From the NCBI RefSeq assembly GCF_039831995.1, contig NZ_JBDOIO010000004.1, positions 1 to 64,000 of the forward strand: a stretch of 64,000 bases of DNA. The letters are read 5' to 3'. Positions 1 to 8,915 of this stretch are shown here, in pieces. Positions within the stretch are counted from its first letter, which is position 1. Each line of letters begins with the position of its first letter. Origin of the DNA: Paenibacillus pabuli (GTDB taxonomy: Bacteria; Bacillota; Bacilli; Paenibacillales; Paenibacillaceae). The notes under the pieces are model-generated. The model did no database searches. It had not been told where the DNA came from and was given only the letters and a program-made list of their open reading frames with translations. The position numbers and the translations under genes were made by a program.

Positions 1-16
1 GGCTCACTTGTTACAT

Positions 17-97
17 GCGCGTGTGGCGGAATTGGCAGACGCACTAGACTTAGGATCTAGCGTCTTTGACGTGGGGGTTCAAGTCCCTCCACGCGCA
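17..97 (+). tRNA. tRNA-Leu (anticodon TAG)
   Basis: A cloverleaf can be drawn with acceptor arms GCGCGTG (17-23) and CACGCGC (90-96), an anticodon stem CTAGA/TCTAG with loop CTTAGGA giving anticodon TAG, the long variable arm expected of a leucine tRNA, and a T-loop GTTCAAGTC. The 3' CCA is not encoded. It is the first visible member of a five-gene tRNA cluster that probably continues upstream of the window. Confidence 0.95.
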
Positions 98-107
98 TCC
101 CTTATAA

Positions 108-182
108 GCGGACGTGGCTCAGCGGTAGAGCATCGCCTTGCCAAGGCGAGGGTCGCGGGTTCGATTCCCGTCGTCCGCTCCA
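108..182 (+). tRNA. tRNA-Gly (anticodon GCC)
   Basis: Acceptor arms GCGGACG (108-114) and CGTCCGC (172-178) pair fully. The anticodon loop TTGCCAA gives GCC, read as glycine, and the T-arm GGTTCGATTCC is canonical. CCA is encoded at 180-182. It lies 10 bases after the leucine tRNA and is likely co-transcribed. Confidence 0.95.
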
Positions 183-191
183 ATTATATAT

Positions 192-268
192 GCGCCCTTA
201 GCTCAGCTGGATAGAGCGTTTGACTACGAATCAAAAGGCCGGGAGTTCGAATCTCTCAGGGCGCGCCA
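192..268 (+). tRNA. tRNA-Arg (anticodon ACG)
   Basis: Acceptor arms GCGCCCT (192-198) and AGGGCGC (258-264), anticodon stem TTTGA/TCAAA with loop CTACGAA giving ACG, and an encoded CCA at 266-268. The A at the wobble position would be edited to inosine to read CGN codons in bacteria. Confidence 0.95.
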
Positions 269-284
269 TTATTTTTATCAATAT

Positions 285-358
285 CGGGATGTAGCTCAGC
301 TTGGTAGAGCACCTGGTTTGGGACCAGGGGGTCGCATGTTCAAATCGTGTCATCCCGA
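285..358 (+). tRNA. tRNA-Pro (anticodon TGG)
   Basis: Acceptor arms CGGGATG (285-291) and CATCCCG (351-357), anticodon stem CCTGG/CCAGG with loop TTTGGGA giving TGG. CCA is not encoded. Fourth gene of the cluster. Confidence 0.95.
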
Positions 359-370
359 TTTTATAATTAC

Positions 371-441
371 GCGGGTGTAGTTCAATGGTAGAACTTTAGC
401 CTTCCAAGCTAATAGCGTGGGTTCGATTCCCATCACCCGCT
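371..441 (+). tRNA. tRNA-Gly (anticodon TCC)
   Basis: Acceptor arms GCGGGTG (371-377) and CACCCGC (434-440), anticodon loop CTTCCAA giving TCC. CCA is not encoded. It is the last tRNA of the cluster, followed 12 bases later by a strong terminator. With the GCC isoacceptor it covers the glycine codons. Confidence 0.95.
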
Positions 442-452
442 TATATGAATTT

Positions 453-490
453 AAGAGCAGTCTCTACACAATGTAGAGACTGCTCTTTTC
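453..490 (+). terminator. Terminator of the tRNA cluster
   Basis: A 16-bp stem (453-468 with 472-487) encloses a short loop and runs into TTTTC. It ends the tRNA transcript. Confidence 0.9.
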
Positions 491-537
491 TTTGACGACA
501 ACGTTGATGGGAATGTAAAATAACAAACTCACAGTAA

Positions 538-578
538 GAAGCCAAGACCACCTATAAATGGAGGTCTTGGCTTTTTTG
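538..578 (+). terminator. Second strong terminator behind the tRNA cluster
   Basis: The stem AAGCCAAGACC / GGTCTTGGCTT is followed by a T-run at 571-577. No gene lies between it and the first terminator, so it appears to be a back-up stop. It also insulates the convergent gene that ends at 680. Confidence 0.85.
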
Positions 579-679
579 TTCTGTGTATCACTCAGTACTC
601 AGTACATCAAACGAGCCTTATGACAGCCTAGAAGGGCTTCTAAACACCTTAGTTGTGTTTAGGACCCTTGGGCAGCTAT

Positions 680-961
680 TTAGCGCTCGTGACGATCAGA
701 AACTTTTTTACGCATACCTGCTAAGCCAAGAAGTCCGAGCAAACCGAGCCAGCCCCAGTCCATATCATTGTCTCGGTCATTTGCAGCATTTGCACGAACA
801 TTGTTCGTACGGTAGTCACCCGTGTTGTAGTTTGTGCTGTTCATTTGTGTTCCACGGTTTTGATCCATACCTTGGGTTGTTTGACCATTCGCAGCTGCAG
901 GACCAGCCAATGCTGCCACCAAAAGTGTAGAAGCAATAAGTGTCGAAACTTTTTTCTTCAT
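680..961 (-). CDS. WGxxGxxG-type small secreted/membrane protein
   Basis: A 93-residue protein with an N-terminal signal peptide (basic MKKK start, hydrophobic core at about 7-20, Ala-rich cleavage region at about 21-25), a polar Asn/Gln/Asp-rich middle, and a C-terminal hydrophobic segment with Trp69-Gly70 and glycines at 73, 76, 79 and 82, followed by a basic tail (RKK...RHER). This tripartite C-terminus fits the WGxxGxxG family and resembles CTERM-type sorting tails. An AAAGGAGG ribosome site stands just upstream of the ATG at 961. The function is unknown. It is alone in its transcription unit, and the gap to ppc holds no other gene. Confidence 0.8.
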   Translation of the reverse strand: MKKKVSTLIASTLLVAALAGPAAANGQTTQGMDQNRGTQMNSTNYNTGDYRTNNVRANAANDRDNDMDWGWLGLLGLLGLAGMRKKVSDRHER

Positions 962-1718
962 CAGATGTCGCCTCCTTTTTGTTTGAACTATAATTAATCT
1001 GCCTTTTACTAAATCAAATTATGTAAGGGTTCTGGCGTTAAAATATCCCTCTGTCTCATAGGTGAATATGCTCCATATAATCCTGCTCTAATAATAGTTG
1101 GGAAAGAAATGGACTTACCCCAAAACCTTTAGAAATCCTGCATCAACTTTAACAAAGAGTAAATTGAATAAGGCTTAAACGAAGGACTTCATTATCAAAC
1201 GGAAACAATCATCAATACAACCTGGATAGGTTACATCACTGAACATCTTTACTTATAACTTCCACGGTGGTCGTTTCCACAAAGGAAATAAGAAATGATA
1301 ATAATTTTTAAATTGATACTTTAATTTATTACATCACTGTGGTAAAGTATACAAAAGCTTGCTTTGCCGGTCATGTTTTTGCCTGGAGTTGAACTGCTTA
1401 AATTATGGAAAGGATATGGTACTCTACTGGTATAAGTTATATTTAACATCGCTGTATAATTATAAATAAAAACGAATAGGTATAAGGTATTTGTTTATAT
1501 ATAGCATGTGAAAAAGTTATCATGTGACAAGCTTTTGTTTATTAAATGAAGCAAATTGAGAAAATGAATAAAAAAGTGTCTTTTTGTGCAGAAAATCGGG
1601 GATAATCCCCTTTTTTACTAATAGAAAAATAAAGATTTTCGTACCATTTTATTGTATGATGTTATGAAGGTGTCAAATTTACGTGTACGAATGTGAACGA
1701 TCAGATGGGAGGATAAGC
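962..1718. other. Long AT-rich intergenic region before ppc
   Basis: About 750 bases without a convincing ORF. The left part must hold the promoter of the minus-strand WGxxGxxG gene and the right part that of ppc. A TATAAT hexamer at 1455-1460 lacks a good -35. The only strong structure is a small terminator-like hairpin at 1598-1616. Confidence 0.5.
1598..1616 (+). terminator. Short hairpin with T-run in the ppc upstream region
   Basis: GGGGA-TAA-TCCCC followed by six T's. It would terminate a plus-strand transcript about 100 bases before ppc. As no ORF precedes it, it is either the end of a small RNA or a leader attenuator of ppc. Confidence 0.55.
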
Positions 1719-4511
1719 ATGACTGAAACTATGGTAACCGCCAGCAAAAGCCAATCCAACAACCTGCTTCGGCGAGACGTGCGGTTCCTGGGCAATATAC
1801 TCGGAGAAGTTCTTGTCCATCAAGGAGGCACGGAGCTTCTCGATATCGTTGAGAAAATTCGGGAAACGAGCAAATCGTTGCGTGCAGAATTTTTGCCTGA
1901 ACTGTATACAGAGTTCAAAACGATGATCCAGGAATTAGATTCTGAAAATCGTCACCAGGTGATTCGAGCTTTTGCAATTTATTTTCAATTAGTTAATATT
2001 GCTGAACAAAACCATCGGATTCGGCGTAAACGGGATTATGAACGATCTGCAGGGGATGCAGTACAGCCTGGTTCGATCGAGAAGGCCGTACAGGATCTGA
2101 AGGAACGCGGACTGTCTCATACCGAAGTAGAGCAGATTCTGGACGAATTGTCGCTGGAGCTGGTCATGACAGCTCACCCAACCGAAGCTATGCGGCGGGT
2201 TATTCTGGACATCCATAAACGGATATCTGAAGATGTCATGCTGCTTGATAATCCTACGCTGACGTTGCGTGAACGTGAACAATTGCGGGAAAAGCTGCTA
2301 AATGAAGTTATTACGCTCTGGCAAACCGATGAACTTCGCGACCGCAAACCGACTGTACTTGATGAAGTACGGAACGGGATGTATTACTTTCACGAAACGT
2401 TGTTCCACGTACTTCCGGATGTATATCAGGAGCTTGAACGCTGCCTGAATAAATTTTATCCTGACCACGACTGGCATGTGCCGACGTATTTGCGCTTCGG
2501 TTCCTGGATCGGTGGAGACCGGGACGGAAATCCTTCGGTAACTTCAGATGTAACGTGGCAGACGCTGTTGATGCAGCGCAAGCTCGCTTTGCGTGAGTAT
2601 CAGCGGATTATGATTGAGCTCATGGAGCATCTCAGCTTCAGTACGAACATCATCCGTGTGTCGGACGAACTGATTCAATCCATTGAGCAAGATCGCAGCT
2701 GTGTCACTTTGAAGAAAGTAGACATTTGGCGCAACGAGAAAGAACCTTACCGGATCAAGCTGGCTTACATGATTGCCAAAATGAATAATGTACTTGACGA
2801 AAATAAAGTCGGACAGCCCGATCGTTATGACAGTGCTCAGGAACTGATCGATGATCTTATGATTATCGACCGCAGCTTGCGCCATCATTTTGCGGATTAT
2901 GTAGCGGATACGACCGTTCGCAAAATGATTCGCCAAGTGGAGCTTTTTGGATTCCACACCGCTTCGCTGGATGTACGTCAGCATAGTCAGGAACATGAAA
3001 ATGCGATGTCCGAAATTTTGGCCAAGATGAATATTGTTGAAGATTATGCTCGTCTGACGGAAGACGGCAAAATTGATTTGCTGGCTCGCTTGCTGGAAGA
3101 TCCGCGTCCACTGACCTCTCCTTATCATCAGTACAGTGAGGGCACCAAGGAATGTCTTGATGTATTCCGTACAATCAAGCGTGCACAGAGCGAGTTTGGT
3201 GCAGGTTGCATCACAAGTTACCTGATCAGTATGACGCAGGGAGCAAGTGATCTGCTGGAAGTTATGGTATTTGCCAAGGAAGTTGGATTGTTCCGCAAAG
3301 GTCAGGGTGGAGAGATTATTTCAACACTTCAGGCTGTACCGCTGTTCGAAACCATTGATGACCTTCATGCCGCTTCGGACATCATGCAAAAGCTCTTCAA
3401 TCTTCCGGTATATCGCGCAAGCGTAGCTTCCCGGAACGAGCTGCATGAAATCATGCTCGGTTATTCAGACAGCAACAAGGATGGCGGAGTGGTAACGGCT
3501 AACTGGGAGCTTCGGGTAGCGATGAATGCCATTACCGCGGTCGGTAATAAGCATGGCGTCAAGCTGAAGTTCTTCCATGGTCGTGGCGGTGCATTGGGAC
3601 GTGGAGGCATGCCGCTCAACCGCAGTATTCTTGCACAGCCACCGCATACGATTGGCGGAGGAATCAAGATTACGGAGCAAGGCGAAGTGATCTCATCCCG
3701 TTATTCCTTGCAGGGCATTGCTTACCGCAGTTTGGAGCAAGCTACATCGGCATTGCTCACGGCTGCGCTGAACGGAATGGAGCCACAAGAGTCGGTATCT
3801 GAACAACATTGGGATAGCATCATCAAGGATATTTCCGAAGTATCTCTCACGAAGTATCAAGACTTGATTTTCCGCGATCCGGATTTCTTCAACTTCTTCA
3901 AGGAATCAACACCGCTGCCGGAGGTTGGTGAGCTCAACATTGGTTCACGTCCATCGAAACGGAAAAACAGTGATAAATTTGAAGACCTTAGAGCAATCCC
4001 ATGGGTATTTGCCTGGACTCAAAGCCGTTATCTTCTCCCAGCATGGTATGCAGCGGGAACAGGTTTGCAAAGCTACTACCAGAATAAAGAGGAGAATTTG
4101 GCAGTCCTCAAAGACATGTATGCCAACTTCCCATTCTTCCGTACACTTATTGATACGGTGCAGATGGCTGTTGCTAAGGCAGATCTTGTGATTGCCAAAG
4201 AATATTCCGCGATGGCTTCCAACAAGGAAGCACGTGATCGAATTTATGGTCAGATTGAGTCCGAATTCAAGCTGACGAAAGAGCTGATTTTGAAAATTAC
4301 CGGAGAAGCGGAGATTTTGGACGATGTACCGGTAATTCAGGAATCCATTCGTTTGCGTAATCCTTACGTTGATCCATTGTCCTACATGCAGGTGCAGCTA
4401 CTTAGCGAGCTGAGAGACATGCGTGAGCGTGGGGAAGATGATACCGAGTTGCTGCGTGAAGTGCTGCTGACGATTAACGGTATTGCTGCAGGGCTGCGCA
4501 ATACAGGCTGA
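1719..4511 (+). CDS. ppc: Phosphoenolpyruvate carboxylase
   Basis: Carboxylates PEP with bicarbonate to oxaloacetate, the main anaplerotic feed of the TCA cycle in organisms that use this route; a cytosolic enzyme. The 930-residue length is typical. Seen motifs: the TAHPTE signature with catalytic His153, GSWIGGDRDGNP near residue 262, FHGRGGALGRGG at about 618-630 (catalytic His and Arg residues), and the conserved C-terminal RNTG. The ATG at 1719 is chosen because GGGAGG lies six bases upstream; the open frame could extend to a GTG at 1683, but that extension holds the ribosome site itself. It is monocistronic, with a terminator at 4606. Confidence 0.97.
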   Translation: MTETMVTASKSQSNNLLRRDVRFLGNILGEVLVHQGGTELLDIVEKIRETSKSLRAEFLPELYTEFKTMIQELDSENRHQVIRAFAIYFQLVNIAEQNHRIRRKRDYERSAGDAVQPGSIEKAVQDLKERGLSHTEVEQILDELSLELVMTAHPTEAMRRVILDIHKRISEDVMLLDNPTLTLREREQLREKLLNEVITLWQTDELRDRKPTVLDEVRNGMYYFHETLFHVLPDVYQELERCLNKFYPDHDWHVPTYLRFGSWIGGDRDGNPSVTSDVTWQTLLMQRKLALREYQRIMIELMEHLSFSTNIIRVSDELIQSIEQDRSCVTLKKVDIWRNEKEPYRIKLAYMIAKMNNVLDENKVGQPDRYDSAQELIDDLMIIDRSLRHHFADYVADTTVRKMIRQVELFGFHTASLDVRQHSQEHENAMSEILAKMNIVEDYARLTEDGKIDLLARLLEDPRPLTSPYHQYSEGTKECLDVFRTIKRAQSEFGAGCITSYLISMTQGASDLLEVMVFAKEVGLFRKGQGGEIISTLQAVPLFETIDDLHAASDIMQKLFNLPVYRASVASRNELHEIMLGYSDSNKDGGVVTANWELRVAMNAITAVGNKHGVKLKFFHGRGGALGRGGMPLNRSILAQPPHTIGGGIKITEQGEVISSRYSLQGIAYRSLEQATSALLTAALNGMEPQESVSEQHWDSIIKDISEVSLTKYQDLIFRDPDFFNFFKESTPLPEVGELNIGSRPSKRKNSDKFEDLRAIPWVFAWTQSRYLLPAWYAAGTGLQSYYQNKEENLAVLKDMYANFPFFRTLIDTVQMAVAKADLVIAKEYSAMASNKEARDRIYGQIESEFKLTKELILKITGEAEILDDVPVIQESIRLRNPYVDPLSYMQVQLLSELRDMRERGEDDTELLREVLLTINGIAAGLRNTG

Positions 4512-4605
4512 TGCATTAGCCGATCCAATGATTCATGTTGTGATTATTTAATGGAATGAGACAATAAAATGCAAGGTTCTCTCCTCAGTCTTGTGTGAGA
4601 GATGA

Positions 4606-4636
4606 AACGGGACTCCGGTAGGAGTTCCCGTTTTTA
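4606..4636 (+). terminator. ppc terminator
   Basis: Stem AACGGGACTCC / GGAGTTCCCGTT with a GGTA loop and a five-T run. Confidence 0.9.
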
Positions 4637-4769
4637 CTGTTTTTGGTGGATATTTTTGGGCACAGTCTTGATTTTTGACCAAAGTTGATTTACGATTTGA
4701 TTGGTGAATTACAAGTGTGGACGGGTATCAGAAGGCGGAAGACCCATCAGCATGTCTGGGGGAATAAAG

Positions 4770-5336
4770 GTGGACAATTTGGAGAACAGGCTGATTAAGC
4801 TGGTCCTAAAGGGTGATCAGCGGGCCTTTGCAGAAATCGTAGAGTTATACAAGGACAAGCTATTTCATTTGGCATACCGGATGCTGAACAATCGTCATGA
4901 AGCTGAGGACGTTGTACAGGAGACGTTTTTGCGTGTGTTTCGCAATATGGAGAAATATGATCCAAACCAGAAGTTTTCAACCTGGATCTACCGGATTGCA
5001 ACCAACTTGTGCATTGATCGTTTGCGGAGGAAGAAACCATCTTACTCTTTAGATGCCGAGTTGAATGATCAGGAAGGATCAGATGGTTATGCCATGCTTC
5101 CGAGTGATGATCGTACACCAGAAAGCGAAGCACTATTGTCAGAAACACAGACTCTTATTCGTGAGGCTATTGACAGTCTGCCGGCCAAATATAAGTCAGT
5201 CATGATTTTGAGATATTTACAAGACTTGTCGCTGCAGGAAATCAGTGATGTCACAGGCATGCCCGTAACAACGATCAAAACACGTGTGCATCGGGGTCGT
5301 GATTTTTTGCGTAAAAAACTGGAATATAAGTTGTAA
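4770..5336 (+). CDS. sigW: ECF RNA polymerase sigma factor, SigW type
   Basis: Directs RNA polymerase to envelope-stress promoters. The 188-residue protein has region 2 (AEDVVQETFLRVF and the FSTWIYRIATNLCIDRLRR -10 recognition/melting part) and region 4 (LPAKYKSVMILRYLQDLSLQEIS with a TTIKTRVHRGR helix-turn-helix). I choose GTG at 4770, preceded by GGGGG at 4758-4762; the frame is open back to a TTG at 4701 and has an ATG at 4752. Alignment from memory with Bacillus SigW favours the short form. The anti-sigma gene and the cdaA-cdaR-glmM genes follow, the same order as in Bacillus, which supports the SigW name. Confidence 0.93.
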   Translation: MDNLENRLIKLVLKGDQRAFAEIVELYKDKLFHLAYRMLNNRHEAEDVVQETFLRVFRNMEKYDPNQKFSTWIYRIATNLCIDRLRRKKPSYSLDAELNDQEGSDGYAMLPSDDRTPESEALLSETQTLIREAIDSLPAKYKSVMILRYLQDLSLQEISDVTGMPVTTIKTRVHRGRDFLRKKLEYKL

Positions 5337-5368
5337 ATCAATTCAGTATTTTTTTAGGCGAAATTATT

Positions 5369-5394
5369 TGAAACATATCCGAAACGGATGCGTA
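5369..5394 (+). promoter_or_regulatory. SigW-type promoter in front of the anti-sigma gene
   Basis: TGAAAC (5369-5374), exactly 16 bases, then CGTA (5391-5394) matches the known Bacillus SigW consensus. It lies between sigW and the anti-sigma gene rather than upstream of sigW. Confidence 0.75.
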
Positions 5395-5470
5395 TGTAAT
5401 GTATGCAAGTCTTATGCATAGTATCTGAAGATGCATGGACTAAGTGATCTAAGAAAGGATTGGCTCTCAT

Positions 5471-6085
5471 ATGGATTGCAACTCGGCCGTCTCTTTAATG
5501 CATGAATGTTTGGATGAGTCGTTGTCCCCGGCCCAGAAGGTAGAACTGAAAGGTCACCTTGTTACCTGTCCGGATTGTCGCATGCGCTTTAAAGAGTTGG
5601 AACAGACGGAAATGCTGCTCTTTGCCATGAAACATTATTCACCGTCTGCCTCGGATGAGCTGACCAATCGAATTATGAATGCTCTGCCCCAGCCCAAGAG
5701 ACAGCAGGTATGGCTCAAGTGGGTCAAAGGACATCCGGCGCTGACGGCGGCAGCCTTCTTTTTGGTCGTGATGCTCTTTAGCGCTTGGAGCTTCTGGGAT
5801 CAGAATAACGAAATGGTCGTTAAGGGTAATAATCTGGACCAGATCGTCATTGAAGGAAACACGGTTATTGTTCCTCAAGGCAAGTCAATTGCGGGCGATC
5901 TTACGATAGAAAACGGTACCGCCCAGGTATATGGTGATGTAGATGGCAATCTGACGGTGATCGACGGACAACTGTATCAAGCTTCGACGGCGCATATTTC
6001 CGGTCAGGTAAAAAGCATTGATCAGGCGCTGGACTGGTTCTGGTACAAAATAACCAATATGGTGAATGAAGTGGCTTATCGCTAG
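5471..6085 (+). CDS. rsiW: Zinc-finger anti-sigma factor of SigW (RsiW type)
   Basis: A membrane-anchored inhibitor that holds SigW until regulated proteolysis releases it. The 204-residue protein has the ZAS zinc motif (Cys3, then His29-x3-Cys33-x2-Cys36), one transmembrane helix at about 88-108, and an outer domain (about 120-180) made of short repeated beta-like segments (GNTVIVPQGKSIAGDLTIENG and similar), reminiscent of polymer-forming bactofilin-type repeats. The ATG follows AAAGGA. Its own SigW-type promoter would give negative feedback. Low similarity of outer domains between anti-sigma factors is usual, so the sensed signal cannot be predicted. Confidence 0.88.
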   Translation: MDCNSAVSLMHECLDESLSPAQKVELKGHLVTCPDCRMRFKELEQTEMLLFAMKHYSPSASDELTNRIMNALPQPKRQQVWLKWVKGHPALTAAAFFLVVMLFSAWSFWDQNNEMVVKGNNLDQIVIEGNTVIVPQGKSIAGDLTIENGTAQVYGDVDGNLTVIDGQLYQASTAHISGQVKSIDQALDWFWYKITNMVNEVAYR

Positions 6086-6120
6086 CATAGGGTGAATTCT
6101 TCAATGGTAAATACCAAGCA

Positions 6121-6156
6121 GGGTACCTCCAGTTTGCATGGGGTACTCTTTTTTTA
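6121..6156 (+). terminator. Terminator after the anti-sigma gene
   Basis: Imperfect stem GGGTACC-TCCA / TGGGGTACTC followed by seven T's. It separates the sigW unit from cdaA, although partial readthrough is possible. Confidence 0.75.
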
Positions 6157-6514
6157 TTGGTGACATTGTAATTTATGGTATTTGTGTTGTTTCTGCGCAG
6201 TTTGTGACTGCCGTAACTTGCAACCTGAACGTTATCGTTATAACCTAGATACTAAAGAGAACATACTACTACATATAGAGAAGCATTTTGCATCTATCCA
6301 GAGGGCTTCTTTCAATTGCCAAGATATAGGATGAATGGTTCTGTTCTTCTATACGTGGGTTGGACCGGGGGTGTTTCTTCCCGTCCAACTTTTGCAGTTG
6401 GAAACGTGTCTGAATCGAATGATGCAAATGCTAAGACAATGGATTATTTAAAATCCTAATGGGTTAATATGAGATCAGGGTTTACTCATCAATGGGGATA
6501 GCGGGGGCTGGCTT
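6157..6514 (+). other. cdaA upstream region with hairpin
   Basis: About 360 bases with no ORF. It contains an inverted repeat GTTGGAC (6359-6365) / GTCCAAC (6383-6389) followed by TTTT, a terminator- or attenuator-like element about 120 bases before cdaA, and a weaker AGAAGC/GCTTCT pair near 6285-6310. No riboswitch family was recognised. Confidence 0.45.
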
Positions 6515-7348
6515 ATGAACTATTTTGCTGACTTAACGTGGAAAGAGTCCATTAAGGACGTTATCGATATATTGATTGTTACCTATATTATGTACAAACT
6601 GATTTTGCTTGTACGGGGTACACGTGCGGTCCAGCTGCTTAAGGGTATTCTGTTCCTTGTGGTGATCTGGGCACTAAGTACGTGGCTAAACCTGTATACG
6701 CTCAAATGGCTCATGAACCAGATGTTTACATTTGGTGTGGTAGCCGTCTTTATTATATTCCAACCGGAACTGCGCCGCGGACTGGAGCAGCTGGGACGCG
6801 GTAAACTGTTCGGACGCTCGACTGCAGCCAGCGATGAAGAATTAACGGTGTTAATTGGCGAGATTATTAAGTCTGTGAACTATTTGTCTCGTCGTAAAAT
6901 TGGTGCACTTGTTGTCTTCGAACGGGAAACGGGTTTGAACGATTACACGGAATCCGGAATTCAGATGCAATCGCTGGTTAGCTCGGAACTGATGATCAAT
7001 ATCTTCATTCCAAATACACCGCTCCACGATGGGGCTGTTATTATCCAGGGCAAACAGATCTCTGCAGCAGCATGTTATTTGCCATTATCCGAGAATCCAT
7101 TTATCAGCAAGGAACTTGGAACGCGTCACCGTGCCGCGATTGGTATCACGGAGGTTGCGGACGCGATCTGTCTGGTTGTCTCGGAGGAGACAGGTCAAGT
7201 ATCGCTGGCGATGAATGGACAGGTTGTTCGTGACATTAAGGAAGAGTCGCTGATTGCCAAGTTATATGAAGAGCTCCGTCCAACATCCAATCTAAACAAA
7301 AAGAATAACTGGACTTCCTTCTGGAAACGGAAGGGGGGAACGAAGTAA
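6515..7348 (+). CDS. cdaA: Diadenylate cyclase CdaA (c-di-AMP synthase)
   Basis: Condenses two ATP to cyclic di-AMP, a second messenger for osmolyte/potassium balance and wall homeostasis. The 277-residue protein has N-terminal transmembrane helices (about 15-90) and a DisA_N catalytic domain with the DGA motif (172-174, in LHDGAVII) and the RHR motif (204-206, in TRHRAAIG), both required for catalysis. Its stop codon overlaps the start of cdaR by one base (TAATG), so the two are translationally coupled. Regulation probably comes through CdaR and GlmM, whose genes follow, as known in other Firmicutes. Confidence 0.96.
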   Translation: MNYFADLTWKESIKDVIDILIVTYIMYKLILLVRGTRAVQLLKGILFLVVIWALSTWLNLYTLKWLMNQMFTFGVVAVFIIFQPELRRGLEQLGRGKLFGRSTAASDEELTVLIGEIIKSVNYLSRRKIGALVVFERETGLNDYTESGIQMQSLVSSELMINIFIPNTPLHDGAVIIQGKQISAAACYLPLSENPFISKELGTRHRAAIGITEVADAICLVVSEETGQVSLAMNGQVVRDIKEESLIAKLYEELRPTSNLNKKNNWTSFWKRKGGTK

Positions 7349-8844
7349 TGGATAAATGGTTTAACAATAATAACTTTGCCAAGGTCCTTGCTCTTGCAGT
7401 CAGTTTGCTTCTCTGGTTTATGATTCATCTGGATGAAGTTCCAACAACGCCAACGATTGCTACCGGAACGACCAACAAGGTGGTAGAGCGTACCGTACCT
7501 GTTCAGCCTTATGGCCTTGACAGCAATTCGTATGTACTGACTTCATTAAGTACAGATGAGGTACGTTTGGAGATCAAAGGACAGCGGTCCATGTTAACTT
7601 CCATATTTACAAATGATGATTATAAGGTACTCGTTGACCTGAGTCAGGTCAAAGATGGCTCTAATACGCTGCCGCTCGTTCCCGATCTGCCTTCTGGCGT
7701 CGAGGTGGTTAGCATGGAGCCTTCCATGGTTACAGTCAATGTTGAAAAATTGGGCACCAAATCTTTCAATGTGAATATTGTACCGGAAGGAGATCCATCC
7801 GCTGGATACAGCCTAGGGACCCCTGTCGTTGAGCCAACAGGTCCGGTTAAGGTAACTCTGCCGGAAGGGCAGTTGGACGCCGTAGCCAAGGTTCAGGGCA
7901 GTGTGAGTGTGAAGGACGCAAAAGATGATGTGACGCAGAAAAGGGTGAAACTACAGGCATATGATGCAGAAGGCAAAGTTCTTGAAAATGCAGTCATCAC
8001 GCCACAAACCGTTGAAGTTCGCATTCCGGTTAATCAGCCCTATAAATCAGTACCCTTAAGAATCAAATATTCAGGACAGCTGCCGGAGGGATTGGTGCTG
8101 TCCAGTGTGGAACCAAGCGTGAAAGAAGTCTCGGTTTACGGTACGGATGAGGCACTTGCGGGTATACAGGCCTACGACCAAGTTACCCTGGATCTCACAC
8201 AATTTGAGGAGGCGGGTACATCCACAGTTAACGCGGACTTGACGCCGCCTCCGGGTTTTGAGAAAATCGAGCCTAGTTCGATTCAGATCAAGGTTACTGT
8301 GTCACCTTATGATGAGACAGAGGAGACAACAAAGGTCTTTCCCAATGTCCCCATAACCCTTACGGGAGTGGGAAACGGTTTGGAAGCTGCACTTGTCACG
8401 CCCAAGAGCGGCGGTGTAAACCTGACACTGAAGGGTTCTCCGAGTATGCTTGAAGGTCTGAGTGACGAGGATATCAAGCTGACGGCAGATCTTCATGGGC
8501 TTGCCGCCGGGACGCATGATGTGCAGCTGGAGGCTGAATTGCCCCGGTTTGCTGAGCTGGATGGTACCTCTAATCAAATGAGTGCTACAGTCAAGATCAG
8601 TGAAAAAGCTGAGGATACGACGGTTCCCCCAAGCGAAGAGCCCACGGATGAAGATAACGTCGGACCGGAGCCTTCGCCTGCAGAAGTGGAGAACGGGGAA
8701 ACGGATCCTGCGCCTGATGAAGGGGAAACGACAGAATCGAATACGGATAATCAGGAGCAGCAAACCCAGCAAGGTAATACAACGAATCGAGGCAACTCGA
8801 GTAACAGCAGCGGTAGCAGCGGTACCAATGGCTCTAATCCGTAA
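7348..8844 (+). CDS. cdaR: CdaA regulatory protein CdaR (YbbR-domain protein)
   Basis: A membrane-anchored extracytoplasmic modulator of CdaA. The 498-residue protein starts with one transmembrane helix (about 9-28) and then holds about four YbbR-type beta domains of about 85 residues each, up to residue about 420. The C-terminus (about 425-498) is a low-complexity tail rich in Glu/Pro/Thr and then Ser/Asn/Gly, longer than expected for the family and probably a disordered wall-spanning extension. The start overlaps cdaA. glmM follows after 71 bases with no terminator, so the three genes form one operon. Confidence 0.94.
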   Translation: MDKWFNNNNFAKVLALAVSLLLWFMIHLDEVPTTPTIATGTTNKVVERTVPVQPYGLDSNSYVLTSLSTDEVRLEIKGQRSMLTSIFTNDDYKVLVDLSQVKDGSNTLPLVPDLPSGVEVVSMEPSMVTVNVEKLGTKSFNVNIVPEGDPSAGYSLGTPVVEPTGPVKVTLPEGQLDAVAKVQGSVSVKDAKDDVTQKRVKLQAYDAEGKVLENAVITPQTVEVRIPVNQPYKSVPLRIKYSGQLPEGLVLSSVEPSVKEVSVYGTDEALAGIQAYDQVTLDLTQFEEAGTSTVNADLTPPPGFEKIEPSSIQIKVTVSPYDETEETTKVFPNVPITLTGVGNGLEAALVTPKSGGVNLTLKGSPSMLEGLSDEDIKLTADLHGLAAGTHDVQLEAELPRFAELDGTSNQMSATVKISEKAEDTTVPPSEEPTDEDNVGPEPSPAEVENGETDPAPDEGETTESNTDNQEQQTQQGNTTNRGNSSNSSGSSGTNGSNP

Positions 8845-8915
8845 TGATTCAGATTTGATTTTGATAAAATAAATATTTGATGCTCTTATATGATGCGAAT
8901 AGAAGGAGTTAGATC

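Noticed and set aside
583..930. 115-residue plus-strand ORF across the WGxxGxxG gene
   Set aside because: It overlaps the opposite-strand gene that has a signal peptide, family motif and strong ribosome site, and has none of its own.
4603..4632. TGAAAC near 4603 as a SigW promoter in front of sigW
   Set aside because: No CGTA lies 16 bases downstream, and the motif is part of the ppc terminator stem.
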